This document shows positions 7,417 through 15,024 of a stretch of DNA of 40,445 nucleotides, in pieces. Both the position numbers and the translations under genes were made by a program. Source of the stretch: Candidatus Paralachnospira avium. Its GTDB lineage: Bacteria > Bacillota > Clostridia > Lachnospirales > Lachnospiraceae. Position 1 is the stretch's first letter. The number at the start of each line of letters is the position of its first letter. The stretch covers positions 1-40,445 of the forward strand of contig CAJFUL010000011.1 of assembly GCA_904420245.1 (NCBI GenBank), read 5' to 3'. The notes beneath the pieces are model-generated. The model was given only the letters and a program-made list of their open reading frames with translations, had not been told where the DNA came from and did not search any database.

Positions 7417-8295
7417 TTACACTTTCTTGATCTCTTTGTGTCCGAACAGTCCCGAAGGCCGGAACAAAAGCACCAGGATCAGCACGACGAAGGCCATGCA
7501 GTCCTTCCACTCGGCCCCCACATATCCTGCCACGAAGGCCTCCAGGATACCGATGATGACGCCGCCCAGCGCCGCGCCCGGCAGGGAACCGATGCCGCCC
7601 AGAAGAGAAGCCGCGAAGGTCTTCATGGAAACGCCCAGATACATGGTCGTATCCACAGAGCCGTAATACATGGCGATCAGGATACCGGCGATGGCCGCGC
7701 AGAGCGTTCCGGAAAAGAACGCGACGGTGATGACCATTTCCGTATTGACTCCCATCAGCTTCGCCGCGGAAACATCCTGGGCAATGGCCCTCATGCCGGA
7801 GCCGATCTTCGTCTTATAGATAATGAGGGACATGATGACGATCATGATGACTGCCGCGATGCCGATGATGATCTGGTCCCATTTCATGATCACGTTTCCT
7901 ATGTAGATCCTGCCCAGATCAAAGGGCATCGGGAAGGGCTTGGTCTCGCTGCCGTAAAGCACCATGATCAGGTTCAGGATAAAAGTCGAAACTCCCAGAG
8001 TGGCCGTCATGACCGACTCGCCGGAAGAGGTCTTTCTCCGGATGGGCTCCAGCAGGCACTTGTTCATCAAAGCGCCCAGGATACTTGTTATGACCAGAGA
8101 GGCCAAAAGGGCTACAGGATACGGCAGCGCCATGAAGGAATACATGGTGAGCACGAGATACCCCGCCAGTACGTAGAATGAACCATGGGCGAAATTGACC
8201 AGCTCCAACACGCTGTACACGATAGAAAAGCCTACCGCCACCAGCGAGTACGTCGCGCCAATGATTATTCCGTTAAATAACTGCTGAAAAAACAC
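7417..8295 (-). CDS. livH: Branched-chain amino acid-type ABC transporter permease LivH
   Basis: This is a 292-residue membrane subunit and the first gene of the transporter operon. It opens with MFFQQLFNGIIIGATYSLVA and has ELVNFAHGSFYVLAGY, both hallmarks of LivH. The coupling motif GSGMRAIAQDVSAAKLMGV lies in the middle. The start codon is GTG, seven bases after AAGGAGGAG. Transcription begins about 385 bases upstream at a LacI-type-regulated promoter, so the leader is unusually long. The permease pairs with LivM. Confidence 0.93.
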   Translation of the reverse strand: MFFQQLFNGIIIGATYSLVAVGFSIVYSVLELVNFAHGSFYVLAGYLVLTMYSFMALPYPVALLASLVITSILGALMNKCLLEPIRRKTSSGESVMTATLGVSTFILNLIMVLYGSETKPFPMPFDLGRIYIGNVIMKWDQIIIGIAAVIMIVIMSLIIYKTKIGSGMRAIAQDVSAAKLMGVNTEMVITVAFFSGTLCAAIAGILIAMYYGSVDTTMYLGVSMKTFAASLLGGIGSLPGAALGGVIIGILEAFVAGYVGAEWKDCMAFVVLILVLLFRPSGLFGHKEIKKV

Positions 8296-8686
8296 TGGTA
8301 CACTCCTCCTTGTCTGTTTGATCTGCCGGCTCCGTCCGGCGGCCCCAAAACCCTTTATACTAGAAATTTTTGGTTATTTTTCCCTATGTGGACGTTTATC
8401 CTCTTCCGGGGCCCGGACCGTGGTCCGGAAATCGCTTCCAGAAAACCGGAGACCTCTCCGGAGCACAGGGAAAACCGCCTGAAACCGCAAGATTCTTCAT
8501 ACAGCGGCCAGCTGCTGCTGGCATCGATTTCATAAAATATCGAAACTCCCTTCTTCCTCCTCTCCGGATTTCCCTCCAGGCAGACGACAGCGCCGTTTTT
8601 TTGTGCACTATAATTGTTTTAAGAGCTTATTTTTGTCAATTATATACAGATTGCACCACACTGTCTCACCTACAAAGTACATTAAG
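8296..8686 (-). other. Long 5' leader of the liv operon
   Basis: About 390 bases separate the main promoter from the livH GTG. The leader holds two GC hairpins: CCGGAGA/TCTCCGG (about 8446-8461) and CCGGACC/GGTCCGG (about 8413-8428). A 45-codon open frame ends at 8396 but has no well-placed ribosome site. No known riboswitch core was recognised. Confidence 0.4.
8639..8667 (-). promoter_or_regulatory. Possible second promoter of the liv operon
   Basis: On the minus strand GAGACA (8662-8667) and TATAAT (8639-8644) are 17 bases apart, 48 bases downstream of the main promoter. The -10 is perfect and the -35 is 4 of 6. It lies outside the operator. Confidence 0.4.
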
Positions 8687-8715
8687 ATTATAATGGTATC
8701 GATACCACCTGTCAA
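8687..8715 (-). promoter_or_regulatory. Main liv promoter with LacI-type operator in the spacer
   Basis: On the minus strand TTGACA (8710-8715), a 17-base spacer and TATAAT (8687-8692) form a full-consensus promoter. Inside the spacer lies the perfect palindrome TGGTATCGATACCA (8694-8707) with a central CG, the form bound by LacI/GalR dimers. The repressor gene lies directly upstream, so repression by steric block of RNA polymerase is the natural reading. Confidence 0.85.
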
Positions 8716-8777
8716 TACTCTATTTCGCTTTTTACTAAATCATAGATTTTTTTGATTTCCATTTGTGTATTTTGCAC

Positions 8778-8815
8778 AAAAAGAAAGAGTGATACATCAC
8801 AGCGTATCACTCTTT
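8778..8815 (-). terminator. Terminator of the ProC-like/lacI-type operon
   Basis: A perfect 12-bp stem AAAGAGTGATAC/GTATCACTCTTT (8784-8795 and 8804-8815, 8-base loop) is followed on the minus strand by C and then TTTTT. It insulates the repressor unit from the liv promoter. Confidence 0.85.
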
Positions 8816-8859
8816 CCCGCAGTTTCTTTCTTCTCTTCCGGCAGTCCGGCTCCTGTCCC

Positions 8860-9903
8860 TCAGACTGCAAACGTTTCCATCGCCGGTCCCGCCGATTCCC
8901 GGATCACCAGCTCCGGCTCCATGACGATGGTCTCCGCCTTGTAGCCGTCCTTGGATTCGATCTCCTTCACCAGCATCGCAACGGCTTTTTCCGCCATCTT
9001 GGGGACCGGCTGCCCGATGGTGGTGAGCGGCGGATAGATCATATCCGTAAGGCTGATGTTGTCCATCCCCACCACAGACATCTCCTGAGGGATCCGGATC
9101 CCCCTTCTGTGCAGCTCCTTGATGATGCCGATGGCCACATTGTCATTATGGGCCCAGATGGCCGTGGGGACCTCGCTCCTGTCCCGCCCGTCCACAAAAT
9201 AGCGCACCGCATCCTCGCCGCTGACGATATTGGAAACTTGATAGTTAAAATCACATTCGTAGATATTCCGCTTCTGGATCTCGATCCCCATATCCTTAAG
9301 ACCATCATGGAAGCCCCAGAAACGGTCCTTGATGTACTTCATCCCCATGGGCCCCACTGTGCAGCCCACATTCCTGTGGCCCAGGCTCAGAAGATACTTG
9401 GCCGCCGTCACGCCGGCCTCATAATTGTTGAAACTCACATTCCCCAGGCGGTTGTCCGCGAAGCTGTGCTCATAGAGCACGATGGGCACGGTAACATATT
9501 CCAGAAGATCGTTGGAGACATTCTGCTCGTCAATGGCCGGATACAGGATCAGACCGTCCACATTTCTCCTCTGGAACTCATCGATCAGGGTCCTCTCCCG
9601 CTCACACTCGTTGCAGTGCATCCCCACCAGCACGCTGTATCCTCTTTTCATACAGCTTTCCCCCACATACTGCAGGAAGCTGGAATGGATGCTCTGCATC
9701 TCCGGCAGGATCACGCCGATCATCCTGCTGGACCTGGCCCTCAGGCTGTAGGCCAGCAGGTTTGGTTTGTAATTCAGTTTTTTGATCGCGCTCTGGACCG
9801 TGCTCCTGGTCTTTTCATCCACAAGACCGCTCCCGTTCAGGACTCTGGAAACCGTCGAAACAGACACTCCCGCCAGCCGGGCCACGTCCTTCTGTGTAGC
9901 CAT
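8860..9903 (-). CDS. LacI/GalR-family transcriptional repressor
   Basis: This is a 347-residue DNA-binding regulator. The N-terminus has the LacI helix-turn-helix DVARLAGVSVSTVSRVLNG (about 6-24) and a hinge around NYKPNLLAYSLR (about 44-55). A periplasmic-binding-type effector domain follows from IGVILPE to the TTIGQPVPKMAEKAVAML segment. The gene lies 31 bases after the ProC-like gene and ends at a strong terminator. A perfect LacI-type palindrome lies 145 bases further on, within the liv promoter, so the liv operon is its likely target. The effector is probably the imported compound or a derivative; LacI effectors are mostly sugars, which does not fit easily with a HAAT transporter. Confidence 0.92.
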   Translation of the reverse strand: MATQKDVARLAGVSVSTVSRVLNGSGLVDEKTRSTVQSAIKKLNYKPNLLAYSLRARSSRMIGVILPEMQSIHSSFLQYVGESCMKRGYSVLVGMHCNECERERTLIDEFQRRNVDGLILYPAIDEQNVSNDLLEYVTVPIVLYEHSFADNRLGNVSFNNYEAGVTAAKYLLSLGHRNVGCTVGPMGMKYIKDRFWGFHDGLKDMGIEIQKRNIYECDFNYQVSNIVSGEDAVRYFVDGRDRSEVPTAIWAHNDNVAIGIIKELHRRGIRIPQEMSVVGMDNISLTDMIYPPLTTIGQPVPKMAEKAVAMLVKEIESKDGYKAETIVMEPELVIRESAGPAMETFAV

Positions 9904-9934
9904 ATATCACCTATCCCTGTCTTGACCAAAACGG

Positions 9935-11068
9935 TCATCTCTTGATGCCGCTGACCGTCTTCCCATGATCGGAGATCGCTTTTGCCACCGTGAAGGAGAT
10001 CTCCGCGATCTCGCTTTCCAGCTTCTCGTTCCGTTCGCCTTTGAGCCACTTTTCCATCTGCTCCGTGATGTACTGGTATCCCCTCTTGTGGAAGGTGATG
10101 AGGCACATCTCCAGGAAGCCGCCGGGGGTGGCGTGGTTCTTGGTATTCTGGACCAGCTGCTCCTTGGGCTCCAGCTGAGCCTCCATCAGCAGAGCTTCCA
10201 TAGAACCGCAGATCAGACGGTCCGCCGCTTCATGGGGGATCTGCTCCGACTGGGTGAACCGGAGGACGCCCTGATACCAGCCTTCCATCACCACATCCAT
10301 GAACTCCGCCAGCTCCGGGGAAACTCCGTCCGCCGCGCAAGGGATCAGCTCCGTGCAGGGATCCTGGAACCGCTTATGGAATACGGTCCTGTACGCGGCC
10401 GCAGAATCTGAGAGCGTCTTCTCCAGCCCGAACTCCTTCTGGACATCCTGGGCGATATAATTGAGCTCAAACATCAGATGGCAGGCGCACTGGGCGGACA
10501 GGAAGGGGATCGCCTTATCCGCGTCCACTTCCACCACGGTCCCGGTGGGGATCAGAAATTCCAGAGCTCTCTTCCTGTTGGCCTCCGGCCACTGCCTGCG
10601 GGGATCAAAGGCCACGAAGGAAACGCCCACCGGAGCCACATGGCGGCCCTCGATCTCACTGACCATATTGGGGATCATATTGGCCGCGTTGACGTCGGCC
10701 CCCAAAGCTCCGTAGAAATAATCCACCGACGGATCCGGCGCGAAGGAATAGAGGTCCGGAAGCGGCTCTCCCTTTTCCCGGAGCATCTGATAATAAGGCG
10801 CCAGAGTCCCCTCCGTCATATCGCCGATCTGGTCCGGCTTCACCGCCAGGACGATGATGTCCGGCCTGCGCTCCTCCAGAGTCTCCCGGACCTTTCCCAC
10901 GATCACCGGGAAGGGGCACTGGGCCTGTCTTTCCTTGAGCCCACGGTCACTGCCCTTGATGCCGATGCAGTTGGTGCCGATGTCATCGCCCAGGAGCCTC
11001 TCATAGCAGGCCATGACATAAGTGGCTAAAAACCCCATCCCCACGATCACAATGTTTTCCTTCTTCAT
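9935..11068 (-). CDS. ProC-like NAD(P)-binding oxidoreductase (P5C reductase-like)
   Basis: This 377-residue cytosolic protein has an N-terminal Rossmann motif (IVIVGMGFLATYVM, about 5-18) and IVLAVKPDQ near residue 77, as in pyrroline-5-carboxylate reductases and related dehydrogenases. Near residue 315 it has NHATPGG, matching the ATPGG signature of the ProC C-terminal domain. It is about 100 residues longer than ordinary ProC (about 270), with extra C-terminal helical sequence. It starts with ATG after GAAAGGAGAAGG and leads a two-gene unit with the LacI-type regulator. This link suggests it acts on, or removes, the compound sensed by that regulator. The family is plausible; a housekeeping proline role is unlikely. 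Confidence 0.7.
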   Translation of the reverse strand: MKKENIVIVGMGFLATYVMACYERLLGDDIGTNCIGIKGSDRGLKERQAQCPFPVIVGKVRETLEERRPDIIVLAVKPDQIGDMTEGTLAPYYQMLREKGEPLPDLYSFAPDPSVDYFYGALGADVNAANMIPNMVSEIEGRHVAPVGVSFVAFDPRRQWPEANRKRALEFLIPTGTVVEVDADKAIPFLSAQCACHLMFELNYIAQDVQKEFGLEKTLSDSAAAYRTVFHKRFQDPCTELIPCAADGVSPELAEFMDVVMEGWYQGVLRFTQSEQIPHEAADRLICGSMEALLMEAQLEPKEQLVQNTKNHATPGGFLEMCLITFHKRGYQYITEQMEKWLKGERNEKLESEIAEISFTVAKAISDHGKTVSGIKR

Positions 11069-11219
11069 AATCCTTCTCCTTTCTCAAGGCGCCGTCAAAA
11101 AGACGGACCCGCCCCATAAAACGGTGCACGCCAAAAAAACTCTTATTTTATTCACTCTTACGGGAATCTTAAAGAGAAATATCGGAAGATCTGATAGATT
11201 ATGAAATCGATTGTATATT

Positions 11220-11248
11220 ATTATAAAGCAGGATCTGAAATTATTCAA
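11220..11248 (-). promoter_or_regulatory. Promoter of the ProC-like/lacI-type operon
   Basis: On the minus strand TTGAAT (11243-11248) and TATAAT (11220-11225) are 17 bases apart. The 8-bp palindrome AATCGATT (11205-11212) lies just after the -10 and shares the ATCGAT core with the operator at 8694-8707, so weak autoregulation is possible. The leader to the start codon is about 145 bases. Confidence 0.65.
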
Positions 11249-11260
11249 CACCTTTCCGCG

Positions 11261-12790
11261 TTAATTTTTTTCAGACTGAAATCGATAACATATCCGGATC
11301 CTGCCTCCCTCATACACCAGGATCTCCTGCACCATCTCCACCAGGCTCTCCCGGTCCAAAAGCTCCACCGTTCCCGTCTCCAGAAGCTGCCAAAGCCACG
11401 GATCCTTTTCCGCTGTCTCCTTCTCCTCCCGGAAAGCCTCCAGCTCCATGGCATACAGCCTTTCCTTCTCCTCGTAGTCCTCCCGGTACGTCAGATACTC
11501 CTCCCTGGAAAGGAGTCCCTCCCGGTAATCCTCATAGCACCTCTTTTTGAAAGCCTTCATCCTCTTTACCCCCTCCTCTGCCCGTCTGGCCTCCGGACTG
11601 TTTTCTTCTTTTCTGGCCTGTGTCCACTGCCCGATCTGTCTCCTCCACTCTCCGGTTCCTCCCAGGAGCCTTTGCAGCTCGCCCAGGACGGCCTCCCGGA
11701 CCGCTTCAAAAGAAACGGCATGGGAAGTACAGAAATCCTTCCCCAGCCGCTTATACGTCCCGCAGTAAAAGACCTGGCTCCTCTCTCCTTTTGCCCTCTT
11801 CCAGGAATTCTTCACCATGGCGCTCCCGCAGTCCCCGCATTTTATAAGCCCGGAGAAGATATGGCCTTCCCGCTTTTTCGCTCCCGCCTGCTGCCGGCCC
11901 GCCGAAAGCTCCTGGACCCGTTCCCAGCAATCCCGGGAAATGATGGGCTCGTGGGTCCCCGGCACTGTCACCCACTGTTCCCTGGAAGCGGCCTGCTGAC
12001 GCCTCCTCATGACCTGCCGCTTTTTCCCCTGGACCATGGTGCCGGTATACATCTCGTTCCGGAGGATCCCGTGGATGGTGGAGTACGTCCACCAGAGCCC
12101 TCCCCGCGGATTCCTGTACTTCTCCCCGCCCAGTTCCTTATAGCGGCTGGGACAGGGGACTCCCTCTCCGTTCAGGACCGCAGCGATGGCCCGCTTTCCC
12201 ATCCCTCCCAGATACATGGCGTAGATCCGCCTGACAATGCCGGCGGCATACTCGTCCACCGCCAGCCTGTTCTTATCCCCCGGGGCCTTCCGGTAGCCGT
12301 AGCAGGCAAAGGCCCCTATGAACTCTCCCGCCTCCTGCTTCATCCGGACTGTGGCCCGGATCTTCCTGGAAATATCCCTGGCATACTGCTCATTGAAGAT
12401 ATTTTTGATGGGAAGGAGCATGTCATACGCCTGCCTGCTGCTGTCGATGCCGTCGGCCACCGCCACAAAACGGACTCCCATTCGGGGAAACTCCCGCTCC
12501 AGATACCGCCCCGTCTCGATATAATCCCTCCCGAACCTGGACAGATCCTTTACGGCGACGCAGTCCGCCTCCCCTTTCCGTATCCGGGCCAGCATATCCT
12601 GAAAGCCGGGACGGCAAAAATCCGTTCCCGTATATCCGTCGTCCACATAGATGCCCTGCAGCTCCATGTCCTCCTGCCTCTCCAGATAGGCCAGGAGGAA
12701 TTTCCTCTGGTTTTCCACGCTGTAGCTCTCCTCCCGGTCTCCGTCCTCCCTGGACAGCCGGATGTAGAGAGCCGTGCGAAAGACCGTCAT
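11261..12790 (-). CDS. Large serine recombinase (resolvase/TnpX-type)
   Basis: This 509-residue site-specific recombinase has a resolvase catalytic domain at 5-150: Ser-13 in YIRLSRED is the nucleophile, and KDLSRFGRDY (81-90) carries the conserved arginine. The Recombinase domain (about 160-290) includes CYGYRKAP and the WTYSTIHGILRNEMYTG motif. A zinc ribbon follows with Cys-318, Cys-321, Cys-343 and Cys-354, then a charged coiled coil (about 400-480). All key residues are present, so it is likely active. Its ATG overlaps the stop of the 41-residue gene upstream by four bases. No excision, conjugation or phage genes flank it, so it is either a lone domesticated recombinase or the remnant of an element. 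Confidence 0.93.
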   Translation of the reverse strand: MTVFRTALYIRLSREDGDREESYSVENQRKFLLAYLERQEDMELQGIYVDDGYTGTDFCRPGFQDMLARIRKGEADCVAVKDLSRFGRDYIETGRYLEREFPRMGVRFVAVADGIDSSRQAYDMLLPIKNIFNEQYARDISRKIRATVRMKQEAGEFIGAFACYGYRKAPGDKNRLAVDEYAAGIVRRIYAMYLGGMGKRAIAAVLNGEGVPCPSRYKELGGEKYRNPRGGLWWTYSTIHGILRNEMYTGTMVQGKKRQVMRRRQQAASREQWVTVPGTHEPIISRDCWERVQELSAGRQQAGAKKREGHIFSGLIKCGDCGSAMVKNSWKRAKGERSQVFYCGTYKRLGKDFCTSHAVSFEAVREAVLGELQRLLGGTGEWRRQIGQWTQARKEENSPEARRAEEGVKRMKAFKKRCYEDYREGLLSREEYLTYREDYEEKERLYAMELEAFREEKETAEKDPWLWQLLETGTVELLDRESLVEMVQEILVYEGGRIRICYRFQSEKN

Positions 12791-12912
12791 CGTTTCCTCC
12801 CTTTCCCGGACTCCGCCCGGATATGGGCTTTTACGATGCGCATGGCCGCCTCCTCCCTGGAGACCAGTCCCAGATATTCCCGTTCCACATGGCAGGGCTT
12901 TTCCTGCTTCAT
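12787..12912 (-). CDS. Small basic protein coupled to the recombinase
   Basis: This 41-codon gene has a strong AGGAGGGG site eight bases before its ATG, and its TGA overlaps the recombinase ATG (ATGA). The product is charged: an N-terminal MKQEKPCHVEREYLG, a middle VSREEAAMRIVKAHIRAES likely to be helical, and a basic GKGRKR tail. A TATAAT box lies at 12938-12943 without a convincing -35. I recognise no family. Coupling and basic character suggest an accessory factor or directionality factor, or simply a leader peptide that sets recombinase translation. Confidence 0.6.
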   Translation of the reverse strand: MKQEKPCHVEREYLGLVSREEAAMRIVKAHIRAESGKGRKR

Positions 12913-12997
12913 GACCGGACCCCTCCTGTTTTTTTCCATTATACGCAGGACAGCTTATCCCATATGTCAGATCCGGCGGCAGGCCTGGGGCTTTTCA

Positions 12998-13097
12998 CCG
13001 CGAAACGCCGCCGGACTCACAGATCAAAAAGGAGCCTTCCGCACGGGATCCTCCGCCTGCGGCGGGCTGTTTGGCGCCGGCGGCGCTCGTTTCGCGG
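12998..13097. repeat. Inverted-repeat element A upstream of the recombinase unit
   Basis: CCGCGAAACGCCGCCGG (12998-13014) and its reverse complement with a 4-base insertion (13077-13097) bracket about 62 bases. Inside lies GGATCCTCCGCCTGCGGC (13046-13063), which recurs exactly at 36342-36359. A partial inverted copy of the GGATCC-rich core follows near 13127-13137. I see no gene in it. Confidence 0.6.
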
Positions 13098-13197
13098 CAG
13101 CCGGGGCGAATCGTAGACCGCGTAAGCGGCAGGATCCCACTCCGCCGCGGCCAGGTCCCACCCGGAGGACTTTCATCCTGCGGAGAAGCCGGAAGAC

Positions 13198-13320
13198 TTT
13201 CCTATAAATGAACAAAGAGTTCCGCTTACGGAACTCTCGCGCCGAGCGCGGTCGCTTTAGTTTCCACTTTGCGCGAGTGCGCATCCCGCGGAGCGTTTTA
13301 TAGGAAACAAAGTTTCCTAT
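13198..13320. repeat. Structured inverted-repeat element B
   Basis: TTTCCTATAAA (13198-13208) and TTTTATAGGAAA (13297-13308) form outer inverted repeats. Inside are a perfect hairpin GAGTTCCG-CTTA-CGGAACTC (13217-13236) and inverted CTCGCGC/GCGCGAG (13234-13240, 13271-13277). A second perfect hairpin ATAGGAAAC-AAA-GTTTCCTAT (13300-13320) overlaps the right outer arm. The right end resembles 36385-36425. There is no gene; it looks like a small mobile intergenic repeat or a structured RNA. Confidence 0.6.
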
Positions 13321-13324
13321 TAAA

Positions 13325-13353
13325 TAAAAAAGGATCCCGCTTTTACGGGATCC
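13325..13353 (-). terminator. Terminator of the phosphonate operon
   Basis: A perfect 8-bp stem GGATCCCG/CGGGATCC (13332-13339 and 13346-13353) is followed on the minus strand by seven T residues (13325-13331). A second GC hairpin, CGGCAGGC/GCCTGCCG (13363-13383), lies between it and the last stop codon. Confidence 0.85.
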
Positions 13354-13387
13354 CGCGTCTCCGGCAGGCTGCGCGCCTGCCGTGCCG

Positions 13388-14227
13388 TCAATGAAATTTT
13401 CTCTTGATCTGTACGAAGATCCGCTCGATGAAATACGCTGCCAAAAACACCAATAGGATCGCCGTTCCGGCCGTTCCGTAGTCGTAGCCCTGGAGGCTGT
13501 TGGAGATGACATATCCGATGCCGCCGGCTCCCACCATGCCCAGGATGGCGCACTCAGAAAAATTGGTTTCCAGCCGCATCCCGGCCCACGCCACGATCTG
13601 GGGGATGGAAGCGGGAAGGACCGCGTTGAAGAAGATGCTCAGGCGTCCCGTCCCCGTCGCTTCCAGCGCCTCAATGGTCTCGGCGGGGATACTCTCAAAG
13701 CTCTGGGCAAAGGATTTCGTGAAGAAGGCCGTCGTATGGACGCAGAGTCCGGCCACGCCCGCCTCCGGTCCCATCCCCAGACAGACCAGCATGAGGAGCA
13801 CCCATACCGGCGTCGGCACCGCCCTCAGAAAGGTGAAGAAGGACTGCACCACTGCCGAGAGGACCGGATGCTTCAGGATGTTCCCGGCCGCCAGCATCCC
13901 GAAAAAGATCCCCAGGATCAGACTGTACAGCAGGGAGAGCACCGCGATGGAGATGGTCTCCAGCAGGGAAGACAGGATCAGGTCCATATTGGAAAAGCTC
14001 AGATGCCCCAGCTCCCAGAAGACTTCCCCTATATCCGGCACCCTGGAAGCCATTTTCAGCCAATCGATATTCAGATAGATCAGGCTTACGACGGTGAGGA
14101 TCCCCGTCCCCGCCAGGAAAACCGGGATAAACCTGTTGCGCTGCCGGCATTTCACGCGGATCTTTCCGCTCCCGGACTTGCTGACGGTTTCAAAATCCAA
14201 AATGGTCTTATTCATATTCTCACTCAT
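13388..14227 (-). CDS. phnE: Phosphonate ABC transporter permease PhnE (second copy)
   Basis: This 279-residue inner-membrane permease has about six hydrophobic segments. The coupling loop is ESIPAETIEALEATGTGRLSIFFNAVLP (about residues 175-202), the EAA motif of PhnE proteins, and AGMRLETNFSECAILGMVGAGGIGYVI follows. The ATG overlaps the stop of the first permease gene by four bases, with AGGAG eight bases upstream. It is the last gene of the operon, just before the terminator at 13325-13353. Two tandem PhnE-type subunits form the usual heterodimeric channel for phosphonate import. Confidence 0.9.
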   Translation of the reverse strand: MSENMNKTILDFETVSKSGSGKIRVKCRQRNRFIPVFLAGTGILTVVSLIYLNIDWLKMASRVPDIGEVFWELGHLSFSNMDLILSSLLETISIAVLSLLYSLILGIFFGMLAAGNILKHPVLSAVVQSFFTFLRAVPTPVWVLLMLVCLGMGPEAGVAGLCVHTTAFFTKSFAQSFESIPAETIEALEATGTGRLSIFFNAVLPASIPQIVAWAGMRLETNFSECAILGMVGAGGIGYVISNSLQGYDYGTAGTAILLVFLAAYFIERIFVQIKRKFH

Positions 14228-15024
14228 TTTAAGATCTCCTTTCGGAGCCTGCTGGTGATCCGGTCCACCACGATCACCATGACCGCCACCAGAAGGATGA
14301 TGCTGAGGGCAATATCATACTGAAAGCTCTTGATGTAGGAGAACAGGGTCAGTCCCACACCGCCTCCGCCCACCATCCCGACGATGGTGGAAGCCCGGAT
14401 ATTGACCTCCACGCAGTAGAGGAACCAGGACAGAAACCCGCTCAGACAGGAGGGAAGGATCGCCTGGGACACCCTCTGGGGAAACGACGCCCCCACCGCC
14501 TGGAGACTCTCCACGCAGTCCTGGGACACGTCTTCCATGGTCTCCACAAAGGCCCGCACCATGAAGGCAAAGCTGGTGATGCAGAGGGCCACGAACCCCA
14601 CTCCCGTGCCGATCCCCAGGGAAGAAAAGAGGATAAACGCCCAGACCAGCGCCGGAATGTTCCTGAGGAACGTGGCGAAGCCCCGCACCACTTTGGCAAA
14701 TCTGGGAAAAGGCGAGACCTGTTCGCTTCCGAAAAGGGACACGAAGAAGGCAAAGACAGCCGCGATGGCCGTCGCCGACATGGCCAGAGCCAGCGTCACC
14801 AGCACGCTGGACAAAACGCCCGGGATCCTGCTGGCCTTGGGAAGGGCCGGCGGCAGAAAGTCCTCGGTGATGAACTCCCAGAAGGCATCCCCATTGGCAA
14901 ACAGCGTCATCAGATTGAAATTGGTGAGGAGGCTGCATACCGCGAACAGGACCAGGAGCACAGCCAGCAAAACGGTGTACAGCCGTTTCAGATCACGCGC
15001 AATTAACGGTATCCGCTTTATCAT
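14224..15024 (-). CDS. phnE: Phosphonate ABC transporter permease PhnE (first copy)
   Basis: This 266-residue membrane permease has about six transmembrane segments. The coupling motif DVSQDCVESLQAVGASFPQRVSQAILP is followed by VEVNIRASTIVGMVGGGGVGLTL, both typical of PhnE. I chose the ATG at 15024, eight bases after GGAGG; a TTG at 15039 in the same frame lies in that ribosome site and is unlikely. The start region overlaps the end of phnC by 32 bases, so translation is coupled. Confidence 0.9.
   Translation of the reverse strand: MIKRIPLIARDLKRLYTVLLAVLLVLFAVCSLLTNFNLMTLFANGDAFWEFITEDFLPPALPKASRIPGVLSSVLVTLALAMSATAIAAVFAFFVSLFGSEQVSPFPRFAKVVRGFATFLRNIPALVWAFILFSSLGIGTGVGFVALCITSFAFMVRAFVETMEDVSQDCVESLQAVGASFPQRVSQAILPSCLSGFLSWFLYCVEVNIRASTIVGMVGGGGVGLTLFSYIKSFQYDIALSIILLVAVMVIVVDRITSRLRKEILK

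Noticed and set aside
6373-8181. A 602-codon plus-strand frame opposite livM and livH
   Set aside because: Rich in His, Gln and Asp as expected from the complement of membrane-protein codons; it has no ribosome site or domain, and both liv genes are clear.
8396-8530. A 45-codon leader peptide before livH
   Set aside because: The ATG has no properly spaced ribosome site and the sequence shows no run of regulatory codons.
8607-8639. A third liv promoter (TTGACA and TATAGT on the minus strand)
   Set aside because: The spacer is 21 bases, too long for the main sigma factor.
11086-11100. CCGTC-AAAAA-GACGG hairpin as a terminator before the ProC-like gene
   Set aside because: The stem is only five pairs and no T-run follows on either strand.
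11201-13207. A 668-codon plus-strand frame opposite the recombinase
   Set aside because: Leucine/proline-rich antisense shadow of the serine recombinase, which has all family motifs.
11261-13320. A complete integrative element around the recombinase
   Set aside because: No conjugation, phage or cargo genes and no clear direct-repeat boundaries were found; the flanking operons look intact.
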